A stretch of 64,000 nucleotides of DNA, taken from assembly GCA_003660975.1 (NCBI GenBank), contig QMVG01000003.1, forward strand, positions 1-64,000. The letters are read 5' to 3'. Shown here piece by piece: positions 21,362 to 32,200 of the stretch. Numbering within the stretch: the first letter of the stretch is position 1; every line of letters begins with the position of its first letter. The position numbers and the translations under genes were made by a program. The stretch comes from Microcaldota archaeon. Lineage in GTDB: Archaea; B1Sed10-29; B47-G15. The notes beneath the pieces are model-generated. The model did not search any database. It was given only the letters and a program-made list of their open reading frames with translations, and was not told the DNA's origin.

Positions 21362-21997
21362 GAGCCGGATTAATACTGCTATGTGGTCCTTATCAAAAGG
21401 CCTTAGATCTACTTTCTCCAATATTTCCACACCTGATGCCCTTATTTTTTCCAACTCTCTTTTAAATATTATCTTACTGTCTTCAGCCACATCTATGCTT
21501 CTTGCTTTTATCATTATCAGGCCATAGCCCCCTCTTTTTAAAAACTGTTTTACATTTTTGATAAATATCTCCGCTTGGTTTTTTTGAGACACATCTTGAT
21601 ACAAAAAATCAACACTATCAACTATATTTGCATATCTTTCAGGGTAATTGGCGTCCTCTAATATAGGAATGAGGTTTTTTCTCTCTTCACATAAAAAAAG
21701 CAGTTTTTCAAATGGTTTGCTGGCTATCTCAACACAATAAATAACACCGTTGACAGCAATATCGCTTATATGCGAAACAGTGGTTCCTTGCGCAGCTCCT
21801 AAGTAAAGTATGCTTGAGTTTTCGTTTATTGGAATTGTTTTTAGGCCTTTTAATATGGCAGCGGCCAGTTTTGACCTGAATGGGTCCCATTCCCTGAATT
21901 CTTCACTATCTATTTTTACTAATTTCTCGCCGTAGACGCTCTTTCCAGGTATTAAATTTTTAGTGTACAGTTTTTTTCCTTTTCTTATAATTCTCAT
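21356..21997 (-). CDS. flpA: fibrillarin-like rRNA/tRNA 2'-O-methyltransferase
   Basis: LYTKNLIPGKSVYGEKLV, FREWDPFRSKLAAAILKG, ILYLGAAQGTTVSHISDI, VDFLYQDVSQKNQAEIFIKN. Confidence 0.95.
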   Translation of the reverse strand: MRIIRKGKKLYTKNLIPGKSVYGEKLVKIDSEEFREWDPFRSKLAAAILKGLKTIPINENSSILYLGAAQGTTVSHISDIAVNGVIYCVEIASKPFEKLLFLCEERKNLIPILEDANYPERYANIVDSVDFLYQDVSQKNQAEIFIKNVKQFLKRGGYGLIMIKARSIDVAEDSKIIFKRELEKIRASGVEILEKVDLRPFDKDHIAVLIRLL

Positions 21998-22676
21998 AGG
22001 CGAGCACCGCCAAAATTAACACAGCTAAACTCCATATAAACAGCAAAGCTGCATCATCTTTTTTATTTTTTAGGACAAATTTTTGGCTTATTATTTTTTC
22101 AACAATTTGCCTGCTTTTGCAATAGTCCATTACATTTGAATCTGATACATTTATATCAAAAAACCAATGCGTAGTCCTGTTCTCTACCCAGGCCCCGTAG
22201 CTATAATATATTGGTCTTACGTAAGCTGAATGGTTTAGAGGGATTTTTATGGCATAATATCCTTTCGGCATTTCGGCTGTGAACTCAAAGCGCTGTCTCA
22301 CCTTTCTTATGCTTTCAGGCTGCAATCTTTGGCATATGCTGTCAACAAAGCCAACGCTTCCCACAAGTAATGAGTTAGCCTCAAGCTTTGATATCCCTTT
22401 GATCCTGCCGTTAAAGCTGATAAGGAGGGCACTGCTGTTTTCATATATGCTGTAATTATCTATTACCAACATACCTGCTCTTCTGCTGACTACATCAAAG
22501 CTGTCGTTTACAGAGTTTAGCCAGTTGTCCATAATGTCTTGCCAGTCGTGCTGGTAAACTTCAGTATAATGAGCATAATCTTCTCCATTTGGCTTTATCT
22601 CGTATATGGCAGTGGTCCTTATGTCGTAAGCCATGGTCACGGATAAAAGCAAAACAACTAAAATAAATCTTTTCAT
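21960..22676 (-). CDS. hypothetical secreted protein with signal peptide and C-terminal TM
   Basis: MKRFILVVLLLSVTMAYDI... and LLFIWSLAVLILAVLAYENYKKRKK; overlaps flpA start by 38 nt. Confidence 0.65.
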   Translation of the reverse strand: MKRFILVVLLLSVTMAYDIRTTAIYEIKPNGEDYAHYTEVYQHDWQDIMDNWLNSVNDSFDVVSRRAGMLVIDNYSIYENSSALLISFNGRIKGISKLEANSLLVGSVGFVDSICQRLQPESIRKVRQRFEFTAEMPKGYYAIKIPLNHSAYVRPIYYSYGAWVENRTTHWFFDINVSDSNVMDYCKSRQIVEKIISQKFVLKNKKDDAALLFIWSLAVLILAVLAYENYKKRKKTVH

Positions 22677-23287
22677 AGTTTTCTCACCACATCGCATATC
22701 TCCTTGAAATCCCAAACAACCGCATCTGCTTTTTTGTCTTCTCTTCTGAAGGATATGCTTTTTATACCTGCCCTGACAGCTGCTTCTATGTCATATGCTT
22801 GATCTCCCACATAGACGCAGTTTTCTTTTTTAACGCTCAATTGCCTGCATAACAGAAGAAGTCCGTCTGGCTCTGGCTTTTGTTTTTTTACCATGTCCCC
22901 TCCAATTATAAGAGAAAAAAAGCAATCAATTCCCTTTAATTGTGCAATCTTTTTAGCAGTATGGCTTGACGTGTTAGTTACAATCCCCAATTTGTAATCA
23001 TTGGACAATCTCCCCAAGATTTCCACTTCGTTTGTAAAAAGCCCTATTTTGTCCAAATGCCTTTCAAAAGCCGAGTGGCATTCTTTTATAAAATCACCCA
23101 TATGCTCCTGCTCAACAAATCTCAAAGACCATTCAAACATGCTCTTTCCCCAGCAGATATCTTGGAATTCAGAGTAGCTTAATGCCTTACCTGTAAACCT
23201 TTCAACTGTTTCCCTTATTGTGAGATACCAGGCATCTTTGCTGTCTATAAGGGTGCCATCCATGTCAAATGCAATCGCTCTTATCAT
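22673..23287 (-). CDS. HAD-superfamily hydrolase (phosphoglycolate-phosphatase-like)
   Basis: AIAFDMDGTLIDSKDAW, LGIVTNTSSHTAKK, CVYVGDQAYDIEAAVRAG. Confidence 0.92.
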   Translation of the reverse strand: MIRAIAFDMDGTLIDSKDAWYLTIRETVERFTGKALSYSEFQDICWGKSMFEWSLRFVEQEHMGDFIKECHSAFERHLDKIGLFTNEVEILGRLSNDYKLGIVTNTSSHTAKKIAQLKGIDCFFSLIIGGDMVKKQKPEPDGLLLLCRQLSVKKENCVYVGDQAYDIEAAVRAGIKSISFRREDKKADAVVWDFKEICDVVRKL

Positions 23288-23309
23288 ATAAGCACCGTCA
23301 GAAAAAGGT

Positions 23310-24038
23310 TTATGTGCCCTTTATTTTCGCTATTTCCTCTTCCAGCTCTTTCCTTAGCTTATCACCAATAAACTCTCCTTTGAAGTAGTCTATTCTGGCA
23401 ACCATACTTATCTTACTGGCAATTTTTCTGGCAATTTTTCCCCTGAGCTTTTTAGGTGCAGTTCTCAGTTCAGGAAAGGCAAATATATATCCATGCTTGG
23501 GCGATTTTGTTTTTTTCCTTATATGAGCAAAAAGGGCCTTTTCAGCTCCAAGAACCTGTATTGTTGAAGAAGGATACTCAGCTAATTTTTTCAGAGAACC
23601 AGCAGCGCTTATTAATCTAGCACCTAACATTGCGCCTGCCACTGCTGTTATATTGGGGGCCTCTTCTTCCATGACTTTTTCGAGGTATTGCTCCAGTACC
23701 CTCCTTTCGTCTCTTAGCTCTTTTACTATACTTGCAAAGCGCTTAATCCTGTTGAGATCCTCTTCTGTAAGCTTAGCCCCAAGAGATGTAGTGGGTCTGT
23801 CTTTTTCCAAGACGGTTTCTATATATGCATCTAAATCCTTTGCCTTCTGAGACAATTCTGGGTAATATATAGCATACCAGTGTCTTAGTTTTTCAAAGAG
23901 AAGGTTGCTGCTCTTATCAAGCTCGTCTATAGCCTTTACCACATAAACAATCAGCTTGTCTCTCTTTATTAATTCTTTTTTTATCTTTTCTCTAACAGCC
24001 TGCAATGCTTTTTTTCTTTTTTCTTCCAAGTTGTTCAT
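23310..24038 (-). CDS. Nop5/Nop56-58 family C/D RNP protein, short form
   Basis: coiled-coil RDKLIVYVVKAIDELDKSSNLLFEKLRHWYAIYYPEL and Nop domain NITAVAGAMLGARLISAAGSLKKLAEYPSSTIQVLGAEKALFAHI. Confidence 0.9.
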   Translation of the reverse strand: MNNLEEKRKKALQAVREKIKKELIKRDKLIVYVVKAIDELDKSSNLLFEKLRHWYAIYYPELSQKAKDLDAYIETVLEKDRPTTSLGAKLTEEDLNRIKRFASIVKELRDERRVLEQYLEKVMEEEAPNITAVAGAMLGARLISAAGSLKKLAEYPSSTIQVLGAEKALFAHIRKKTKSPKHGYIFAFPELRTAPKKLRGKIARKIASKISMVARIDYFKGEFIGDKLRKELEEEIAKIKGT

Positions 24039-24128
24039 GATTATGTTTTATGCATACTCTAATTAAAAAGGATACCATAAGTTTTTTAATTTCATTTCTC
24101 TTAAATTCAATGTCTCAAATTCTGCAAG

Positions 24129-26963
24129 GTGTTGGTTATTGCTGAGCAGTATGATTATATCTCAGTTGAGAAGAAGTGGCAAGAGGAATGGGCAGCTGCT
24201 GGCATAGGTGAAGCAGAGCCAGACCTAAAAAAGGATAAATTCTTTTTGATATTTGCATACCCAAATCCTACTGGCTACTTGCATACTGGCCACATGAGGG
24301 GTTTTTCTTACGCGGATATAATAGCAAGATATAACAGAATGAAGGGCTATAATGTCTTATTTCCATTCGGAGTCCATGCAACTGGAAATGGTGCAATGGG
24401 CGTTTCTATAAAAATAAAAAGAGATCCTGACTGGATTGAGTATCTCAAAAAGGGCGGAGCTTCTAGTGATGATATAAAAAGAATGGCTGATGACCCCATT
24501 TATGTGGTTGAGTATTTTAAGAAAAATTTCACCCAACAGTTCAAAGCTTTTGGTTTTTTGATGGATTGGCGCAGAACGCTCACCACAATTGATGATGGCT
24601 ACAAAAGGTTCATACAGTGGCAGTTTATGAAATTGAACGAAAAGAAACTGCTTGTTCAAAAGCCATACTACACCACATTCTGTGTGAGGTGTGGGCCCGT
24701 TGCTGTTGACCCTGCTGAGATGGAAATTTCAAAAGGAGGCAATGCCGAAAAGCTGGAGTTTACACTTTTAAAGTTTAAGTTTGGTGATGCTTACCTAATC
24801 GCTGCAACACTGAGGCCAGAGACAGTATATGGTCAAACCAATCTCTGGGTAGACCCAGATGAAACTTACGTTAAGGCAAAGGTGGATAGCGAAATCTGGA
24901 TAGTTAGTAGACAATGTGCAGAGAAACTGAAATATCAAAAGGACAAGGTAGAAATTATTGCTGAAGTGAAAGGAAATGAGCTTGTAGGTAAAAAGTGCGT
25001 AGCTCCTATGATTCACAGGGAAATTCCTATTTTGCCTTCTCACTTTTGCGATCCCAATATAGGAACAGGCATAGTAACCTCTGTGCCTTCTGATGCTCCT
25101 TACGACTATATTGCATTAGAGGATTTGAAGAGGAATAAGGAAGAGCAGAAGAGGTATAATTTAAAGCCAGAAGACGTTAACTTGGAGGTTATAAAGATAA
25201 TAAGTTCTCCAAGATTTGGTGATTTCGCTGCCAAAAAAGCCTGCGAAGAGTTTAATATAAAATCACAATTTGATAAGGAAAAATTAGAAGAGGCAACTCA
25301 AGAGGTTTACAAGGATGGATTTCATTCTGGCAGGTTAAACGAGAACTGCGGGAAGTATGCAGGCATGCCTGTTTCTGTTGCAAAGGACAAAGTTAAGGAA
25401 GAGTTAATTGAAATGGGAGAAGCAGACATCATGTATGACCTTTCTGAGGAGGTGATATGCAGGTGTGGTGCTCCAGTAATTATAAAGAGAGTCGATGACC
25501 AGTGGTTCATAAGGTATTCTGACGCTGAGCTTACAGAAAGAAGCAAGGAACATGTTGAGAACATGAACATCTATCCAGAGGATTACAAAAAGAACCTACC
25601 AGCTGTTCTGGATTGGTTCCAGGACAGGGCCTGCACAAGAATGGGAAATCTCTTGGGCACTCCTTTCCCATTTGATGAGAGGTGGATAATAGAGCCAATA
25701 GCAGACTCAACATTGTATCCGATGTATTACACCATCTCGAAATATGTTAATCAAGGCCTTGTAAAAGCAGAAGAAATGGATGAGGGGTGGTTTGATTACG
25801 TATTTTTGGGAAGAGGCAGGCCGAGGAATGAAATCCATAAAAGGATAAGGGAAGAGTATGAATATTGGTATCCACTAGATATAAATGTCGGGGGCAAGGA
25901 ACACCAAACAGTTCATTTTCCTGTTTTTGTAATGAACCACGTAGCTATCTTAAAAGAACAACACTGGCCTAGAGGGATTTTCGTTAACTGGTGGGTAACT
26001 GGAAAAGGAGGGAAGCTAAGCAAATCAAAGGGAGGCGTTGAAGCAATCCCTGATGCTGCTGAAAGGTATTCAGTTGACGCTATGAGGTTATATTACAGCC
26101 ATGTTGCTTCTCCTTTTGTTGATATGGCATGGGACCCAGAAGCAATAATCCCATATAGAAACCAGATAAAAAGATTCTACAGCCTTGTTAAAAATTTCAT
26201 TGAAAGAGCTAAGGACAGTGAGAAGAGAAAAGACATAGATAGGTGGTTGCTGTCTCGCCTAAACAGACGGCTTTTAGAGGCCAATGAAGCTATGAGCGTT
26301 TATGACCTTAAGAGGGCCGTAGATAATCTTTTCTTTGCACTAATTTCAGATGTTAACTGGTATATGAGGAGAGGAGGGAAAAACAAGGATGTTGCAATGT
26401 CCTTCACAGAATCGTGGTTAAAGGCTTTGACACCTTTTATTCCTCATGTTTGCGAGGAGTTGTGGCAGGAGCTTGGAAATAAATCTTTCATCTCTATGGA
26501 AAAGTGGCCAGAAGCAAACAAAGAACTGGTAGATGAGGAGGCAGAACTTTTAGAAGACATCTTACAGTCATTGATAGATGACATTAGCAATATTGAGAAG
26601 CTTACGAATAGGAAGGCCTCTAAGGTTCATATTTTCGTAGCCCCAGACTGGAAGAGAGAAGCATATAAGAAGGCCTCAGCTGTGAAAAACCCGAAACAGC
26701 TGATATCTGAACTTATGAAAGATGAGGAGATAAAAAAACACGGTAAGGAGGCAGTTCAGTTTGCAAACTGGTTGGCAAGACACGCCAATAATTTGAGTAC
26801 TATGGTGCTTTCCCAGGATAGAGAGATCCAATTTTTGCAAGAAGCAAAAGAGTACCTCTCATCTCTGTTTAACGCCGAGTTTTTCATACGCCCTGCAGAA
26901 GGCTCTGGAAATCAGAAAGCAAAGTCAGCAGTGCCTATGAAGCCTGCTGTGTATATTGAATAA
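24129..26963 (+). CDS. leuS: leucyl-tRNA synthetase (archaeal type), GTG start
   Basis: YPNPTGYLHTGHMRGFSYADIIARYNRMKGYNVLFPFG, GGKEHQTVHFPVFVMNHVAI, GKLSKSKGG. Confidence 0.95.
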   Translation: MLVIAEQYDYISVEKKWQEEWAAAGIGEAEPDLKKDKFFLIFAYPNPTGYLHTGHMRGFSYADIIARYNRMKGYNVLFPFGVHATGNGAMGVSIKIKRDPDWIEYLKKGGASSDDIKRMADDPIYVVEYFKKNFTQQFKAFGFLMDWRRTLTTIDDGYKRFIQWQFMKLNEKKLLVQKPYYTTFCVRCGPVAVDPAEMEISKGGNAEKLEFTLLKFKFGDAYLIAATLRPETVYGQTNLWVDPDETYVKAKVDSEIWIVSRQCAEKLKYQKDKVEIIAEVKGNELVGKKCVAPMIHREIPILPSHFCDPNIGTGIVTSVPSDAPYDYIALEDLKRNKEEQKRYNLKPEDVNLEVIKIISSPRFGDFAAKKACEEFNIKSQFDKEKLEEATQEVYKDGFHSGRLNENCGKYAGMPVSVAKDKVKEELIEMGEADIMYDLSEEVICRCGAPVIIKRVDDQWFIRYSDAELTERSKEHVENMNIYPEDYKKNLPAVLDWFQDRACTRMGNLLGTPFPFDERWIIEPIADSTLYPMYYTISKYVNQGLVKAEEMDEGWFDYVFLGRGRPRNEIHKRIREEYEYWYPLDINVGGKEHQTVHFPVFVMNHVAILKEQHWPRGIFVNWWVTGKGGKLSKSKGGVEAIPDAAERYSVDAMRLYYSHVASPFVDMAWDPEAIIPYRNQIKRFYSLVKNFIERAKDSEKRKDIDRWLLSRLNRRLLEANEAMSVYDLKRAVDNLFFALISDVNWYMRRGGKNKDVAMSFTESWLKALTPFIPHVCEELWQELGNKSFISMEKWPEANKELVDEEAELLEDILQSLIDDISNIEKLTNRKASKVHIFVAPDWKREAYKKASAVKNPKQLISELMKDEEIKKHGKEAVQFANWLARHANNLSTMVLSQDREIQFLQEAKEYLSSLFNAEFFIRPAEGSGNQKAKSAVPMKPAVYIE

Positions 26964-26996
26964 TAAATAAGAGAAAAAGAAGAAAGTTGTTTTTTC

Positions 26997-27935
26997 TTAT
27001 CCTGCTACGCCTGTTATAGTGAGCGTTCCGCTGTATGAACCGGTTGCTGTTCCAGTTGGCACTCTTACCTTCCATGCTATTGTTTTCGTAGGTCCTGTGT
27101 AGAAATTGCTGTCAGTGTCTGCTCTGTCTCTTAAGTTGAAGTCAGCCCAAGACCAAGCACTGCTTTCTAGCTGTCTTGGGCTTGAATCTGGGTCTGCAGA
27201 TTTGCTGCCTACTTTGGTGGGACCTCCGTAAACGCTTTTGTTGAATGTTATGTTCGTGCTGTCTATTGTGCCTGAGCCGGTAAGGTCTGTTCCAGAAATC
27301 TGGACATCTACTTGCCTATTTCCAACATTTATTATCTTAGTGAAGTTGGCAACGCTTGAGTTCTGCCCAGCTGCTATAGAGCCAAAGTCAAGGTCATTTC
27401 CTGGGTTGTTGCCTCCTCCAGGATATGTGCCGTTTATCTCTATGGTGACCAATGAAGGACTTGTTGCTGACTGGGTTGGACTATCATCGTGAGCTCCTGA
27501 GCTGTCACTTGTATAAGGATAACAATACCACGTTCCATAATCCGCATAGTAATCTACAAGGAATCGGCATCTTACATTAGCTGTGTTTGAACCTCCCTGT
27601 GTTTTTGTGCACGCAGGGGATGGAGTGTAATGGGTATCCTCATCAGCACCAGCAGTTCTTCCAGATAAGCTGAAGTTGGCTGAAGCAGTTGATATGTCGC
27701 TATAACCATTTGCATCGTAAACATCAAATGTACATACAACGAGATGGTTGTATTCGTGAGCAGAAAGTGATGAGAAGTTGCTTATTTGCACATTTGAAAT
27801 GGATGGAGCCACATTACCAACATTTAGGCTCATAGATGCAGTGTCAGCATAGTATGTGTTCACAAAAGCCAGGAACATTACAAATAAACTTAGTATAATG
27901 ACCTGTAGCACACCTATAAACGCCCCCGATCTCAT
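26997..27935 (-). CDS. secreted/surface protein (single N-terminal TM) sharing a C-terminal module with the 29241-33047 gene
   Basis: N-terminal hydrophobic helix; SAHEYNH ... SVYGGPTKVGSKSADPDSSPRQL ... GTLTITGVAG. Confidence 0.7.
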   Translation of the reverse strand: MRSGAFIGVLQVIILSLFVMFLAFVNTYYADTASMSLNVGNVAPSISNVQISNFSSLSAHEYNHLVVCTFDVYDANGYSDISTASANFSLSGRTAGADEDTHYTPSPACTKTQGGSNTANVRCRFLVDYYADYGTWYCYPYTSDSSGAHDDSPTQSATSPSLVTIEINGTYPGGGNNPGNDLDFGSIAAGQNSSVANFTKIINVGNRQVDVQISGTDLTGSGTIDSTNITFNKSVYGGPTKVGSKSADPDSSPRQLESSAWSWADFNLRDRADTDSNFYTGPTKTIAWKVRVPTGTATGSYSGTLTITGVAG

Positions 27936-27947
27936 TAATCTACCCCC

Positions 27948-29198
27948 TCATTTCCTCAGTTTAGACAATATTATTATCAGTCCTATGATTATCACTACAA
28001 TAAAGCCCATCATATATAAATTACTTTCTATTTCCTTTCTTTTTATCTTACTACCTGGGAGTAGTATTTCTTTGGTTAGCCACCCTGTGTCTTTTACATT
28101 TTCATTTACATAGGAATCTGAAGCCGAATAGCTTATCTTTGCTTTTATTACATATGGACCATCATATTCAGGAGTGTAGTAAATGGTGAAATTCTTTGTG
28201 TAACCTACATCCACTTCTATATATTCTGTTTCCCCATGATAAACCAGTTTATTTCCAATATCTTTCTCATATATGTCTGTGCTCATTTTGGCTTTTAGCG
28301 CCTTCTTTCCCGTATTTCTAAAAGAAGCAGTGATTTTGATTGGATATCCTGCTTTCGAGTAATCAACATCAAATTTATCGACCTGGCCAAGCAGCGTCCA
28401 GAAGCCAGGACTCAAAACCTCTACTACAACACTTACGTTATACACAGGTTCATTTGCTTCAGTCAAGTCTTTTCTCTCCTTAAATACCTCTATATCTAAA
28501 CTGTAATTGTCTGGCTTTATGTCGGTCCCAAGATTGACCTTTTTTATGCCTTCTGCTATCTCGTTAGGTTCAAGCTCACCAACATCTATGTTATAAGAGC
28601 GGAACACTCTGGATGAGGGAATACCCGTAAGTTTGCTTATCTTTCTTAAGTTAAGAACTATCACAGGATTCAACTTGACATTTCCACTATTGTATATCTT
28701 ATAGTTTACAGCCATAGGCAAGCCGTATTCTGTGCTTCTGGCACCTACTGCATAGACTTTTATAGACTTTGACTCATTGCCAACTACTGTTATATTCATC
28801 TTTACACTTGCTCCCACAAAAATTTTCATTCCAAGACCTTCATACTTTTTCGTTTCACTTGTGGCAATAATCAGGGCAGTAACGAGACCGTCATACGAAT
28901 GAGAAGGAGTGCTTTTTGGCGGCTGTATCCAGATTTTCACGATTTTCCTGCTGTATGAAGGTATGTCAAAAAGCGTTTCATTTGCAGTACAAAAATCCCT
29001 TATGTCCCCAGTTATGCTAACATTCACTGTGACTGTGAAATTATTGTTGTTGAGCACAGTGATCTCTCTGAAGGTTCTCCCACCTTTGAGAGCGTTATCA
29101 ATCGCGATTTCTCCAGGAGAAACCCCTATTGTGATGGCTTTTCCCGTGCTTACAACAAACAATAACATCAGTACCAAGATTGTAATATTTTTATTCAT
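27948..29198 (-). CDS. membrane-anchored secreted protein with Ig-like/NEW3-type domains
   Basis: signal peptide, TFREITVLNNNNFTVTVNVSITGDI, repeated beta-rich sequence, C-terminal TM plus KLRK. Confidence 0.65.
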   Translation of the reverse strand: MNKNITILVLMLLFVVSTGKAITIGVSPGEIAIDNALKGGRTFREITVLNNNNFTVTVNVSITGDIRDFCTANETLFDIPSYSRKIVKIWIQPPKSTPSHSYDGLVTALIIATSETKKYEGLGMKIFVGASVKMNITVVGNESKSIKVYAVGARSTEYGLPMAVNYKIYNSGNVKLNPVIVLNLRKISKLTGIPSSRVFRSYNIDVGELEPNEIAEGIKKVNLGTDIKPDNYSLDIEVFKERKDLTEANEPVYNVSVVVEVLSPGFWTLLGQVDKFDVDYSKAGYPIKITASFRNTGKKALKAKMSTDIYEKDIGNKLVYHGETEYIEVDVGYTKNFTIYYTPEYDGPYVIKAKISYSASDSYVNENVKDTGWLTKEILLPGSKIKRKEIESNLYMMGFIVVIIIGLIIILSKLRK

Positions 29199-29240
29199 AC
29201 ACTCCCTCCTTTAAATTTTCTGCAGCGATGTTTTTAATCA

Positions 29241-32200
29241 TTACCCAGCCAACCCCTTTATTTCAAGCGTGCCAGCGTATCTTCTTGGGCTTTGTCCATA
29301 TGGCACGACCATTTTGAAAGCAATCGTGGCATTTGCTTCAAAGAATTTGTTCATAGTACTGGCATTTCTGAAGTATAGGTTCAAAGAAGACCATGTGTAC
29401 TCTGCTCTCGTCAACTGCCTGGGTGAATTACTTGGGTCAGCAGTTGTGCTGCCTTTTTTAGTCACTCCCCCATAATAACTTTTGTTGTATGTGATATTTT
29501 GTACACCTATAATGAACGTGCCTCCAGTCAGGTTCTTCAAGTGTGTGCCGTTTATTTTTACATCAATTTTGGTGTTTCCTATATTGATTATGTGAATATA
29601 TTCAGGACTGCTGGTGTTACTGCCAGCAGCTGTTGTTGGGAATGACAGAGCGCTCTCGTTTATCTGCACAGCAGTTATGGATGGAATTGTTACAGTGTCA
29701 CCTTCTGTATTGTTTATTTTATTATACTGGTTAGCTATGGAGACATTGCACTTCCACGTGCCTGCCTTTGCATAGTATTGGATTCTAAACAAGCAGGCAA
29801 AGTCATAAGTGCCATCACCATTGCTTATATTCCATGTGCATGAGTCATTGGAGTAATGAAGGTTGTCATCATCTGCTATCTTTGAGCTCTTGTAGGAAAT
29901 TGTGAAGTTTGCTTTTGCTTTTTTCAAAGAATATCCTTGAGGGTCAACAGTGAAGTTGCAGGTAATCCTGTGATTGTATTCGTGGGCAGTTATGTCAATG
30001 TCTCCATCATCCGATTGTCCCCAGTCAACTACTTTTACATTGCTGACTAAGGGCGCAGGTGTTGGAGGGTTTCTGACAGTTATCGTGTCTGTAACAGAGA
30101 GCAGTTGTGATGTGCCATTGCTGCAGCTAACATTGTAAGCATATGTGCCTGGTTGGTTGAATTCCTTGAAGAAAGTATAGTTGCCGTAGAAAGGACCTCC
30201 AGCACAAAAGGGTTCTTTGTTAACAGTGTCCATCTGTGCAGAGCCGTTAAACCACATAGGATACCAGTCAACAAACTGCTTTAAAACACCCTGAGAAGGA
30301 CCTCCAGTGGCAGTGTCATTGAAGGATATGTTGCACACAAAGCCATCGTATCTGAACACATTCACTAAGCCATGAGTAGGACCAAGAGGCATCCCCATAT
30401 CATCCATTAGTTGTTCCCAGCCAACACTCACTATCTCAGTGACCTTTGATTTCTCAGCAGAGCGGTTGTCTATGTTATCAGAATATATTTGTTCCACAAA
30501 GCTCTGCACCTCAACTACTGGGTCAGTAGGATCGAAAGGCCACATATACCATAAATACTCCTGCTCTTTTGTTGGAGTGCTTGCCCTGAAAGGACCTCCT
30601 GTTCCAGAGCTTCCCAGCTTGCTTATGTTGAATGTTTTCACAGAGGACTGATACCATGGTCCCCATTGCTGTGCATGTGCTCCTTCGTCATAGCCGCCAA
30701 CAGATATCTCCCTGTGGAACAGTGGTGAGTGCCATGACAGTTCGTCATAGGAGTGGTCAAATTGCGGAGAGTACTTTGCATTCATCTCGCTTACGTAAAC
30801 TGATTTTGCCATTGCCTCAAAACCATTTGGATCAGAGCTTGACCAGGATGTTGAGTTTTCAAGCACAGGGTTTCCAGAGATCGGGAAGAAATTATACACA
30901 ACTATAAACGCATCTTGGTAGCCTATCTGGCCAACAGCGACCACCTGGCCGTTATATCCTGGTGTTGGAGATGTGAAGTTCTCATAAAAGTCAATGTCGT
31001 AAAGCTCTGTAGGTCCTGTGCACCCAGAGACTCCGTAAAAGCTCACATTCAAATCCCTGTGGAGAGCAGAGGGTCCATTGTTGGAAATAAAAGCAAATCT
31101 TGTAATGTATCCATTATACGCAGACGGTTGATTTTCATGGAAGCCACCAACAAAAAAGTGACTATTGTTGTCTGTGTCAATAGCTCTTGCGTGCGTTTCA
31201 TTCCATCTAATGCCTATGCTCTTAGTATTATAGACAAAGGTCACATTTGAAACCAAATTCAATATGCTACCACTGCTGCTTATGTTGTATAGCAAGACGA
31301 AGCCCTTCTGAGAACATGTTGGGTCATCTGTGCTTAGGTCACAGCCACAGTCACCTGTTAAAGCTATTGAGGGCAGTGCTGTTGAGGATATGCGCGTTAC
31401 CTTGACATCCCATGGATGCGCAAAGTTCGTGACGCCTGATCCCCCATAACTCCAGTTTGCCTTATACTCCACTGTCAATGTTCCGCTGCCCAGCTTATTG
31501 GAGCCAGTTGTGTAATTAAATACTCTCACGAAAGCCTTGCTTCTTCCTGCAGTGCTGTAGTTCCCTACTACAACTATTTCCATCCTTCCGTCGCCGTCTA
31601 TGTCTCCTGCCCACACCATTTGCGCAGCTGTGCTGTTACTGCCATATCTCCATCTGGCATAGCTTTCCTTTTGAAGGTAATCTCCAGGAGGAGAGTTCGT
31701 TGGCGTGAAGTTCCATATGCTCAGATATGCCTCATTGTTGCTCGTATTCTCACCTACCACCATTATCTCTGTTACTGTGTCATTGTCAAGGTCAGTTGCA
31801 TAAACACCATAGAATTTCATGTCCTGCCTGCTATCATTGTCAACCATGCTCAATGAGAGCTTTGGTTTTATTGAATCACCCGCGCACATAAATACGTTAT
31901 CATGCTTATGATACGATGCCTGTATTTTCACGTAAAAAGGAGCAGCAGCAGTGCTGGCAGGAACTGTTCCCGTGTCATTGATATCAGAAACAACAAGCCC
32001 TGCTGTGTCTGTTGCCCCTCCGCCTGCCCACGCTGAAAAGGTAGCAGTGGAGAACCAGATATGGCTCCTGTTTTGGCCGAAGCTTAGGGAATCTGTTGAT
32101 ATCTCCTGCCAATCTCCATTGCATTTGAAGTTTTCACTGTCAAAGTCAGGACATCTAAAAAGTTGACTAACATAACTGCTTTTCCTCATTGTTATGTTAG

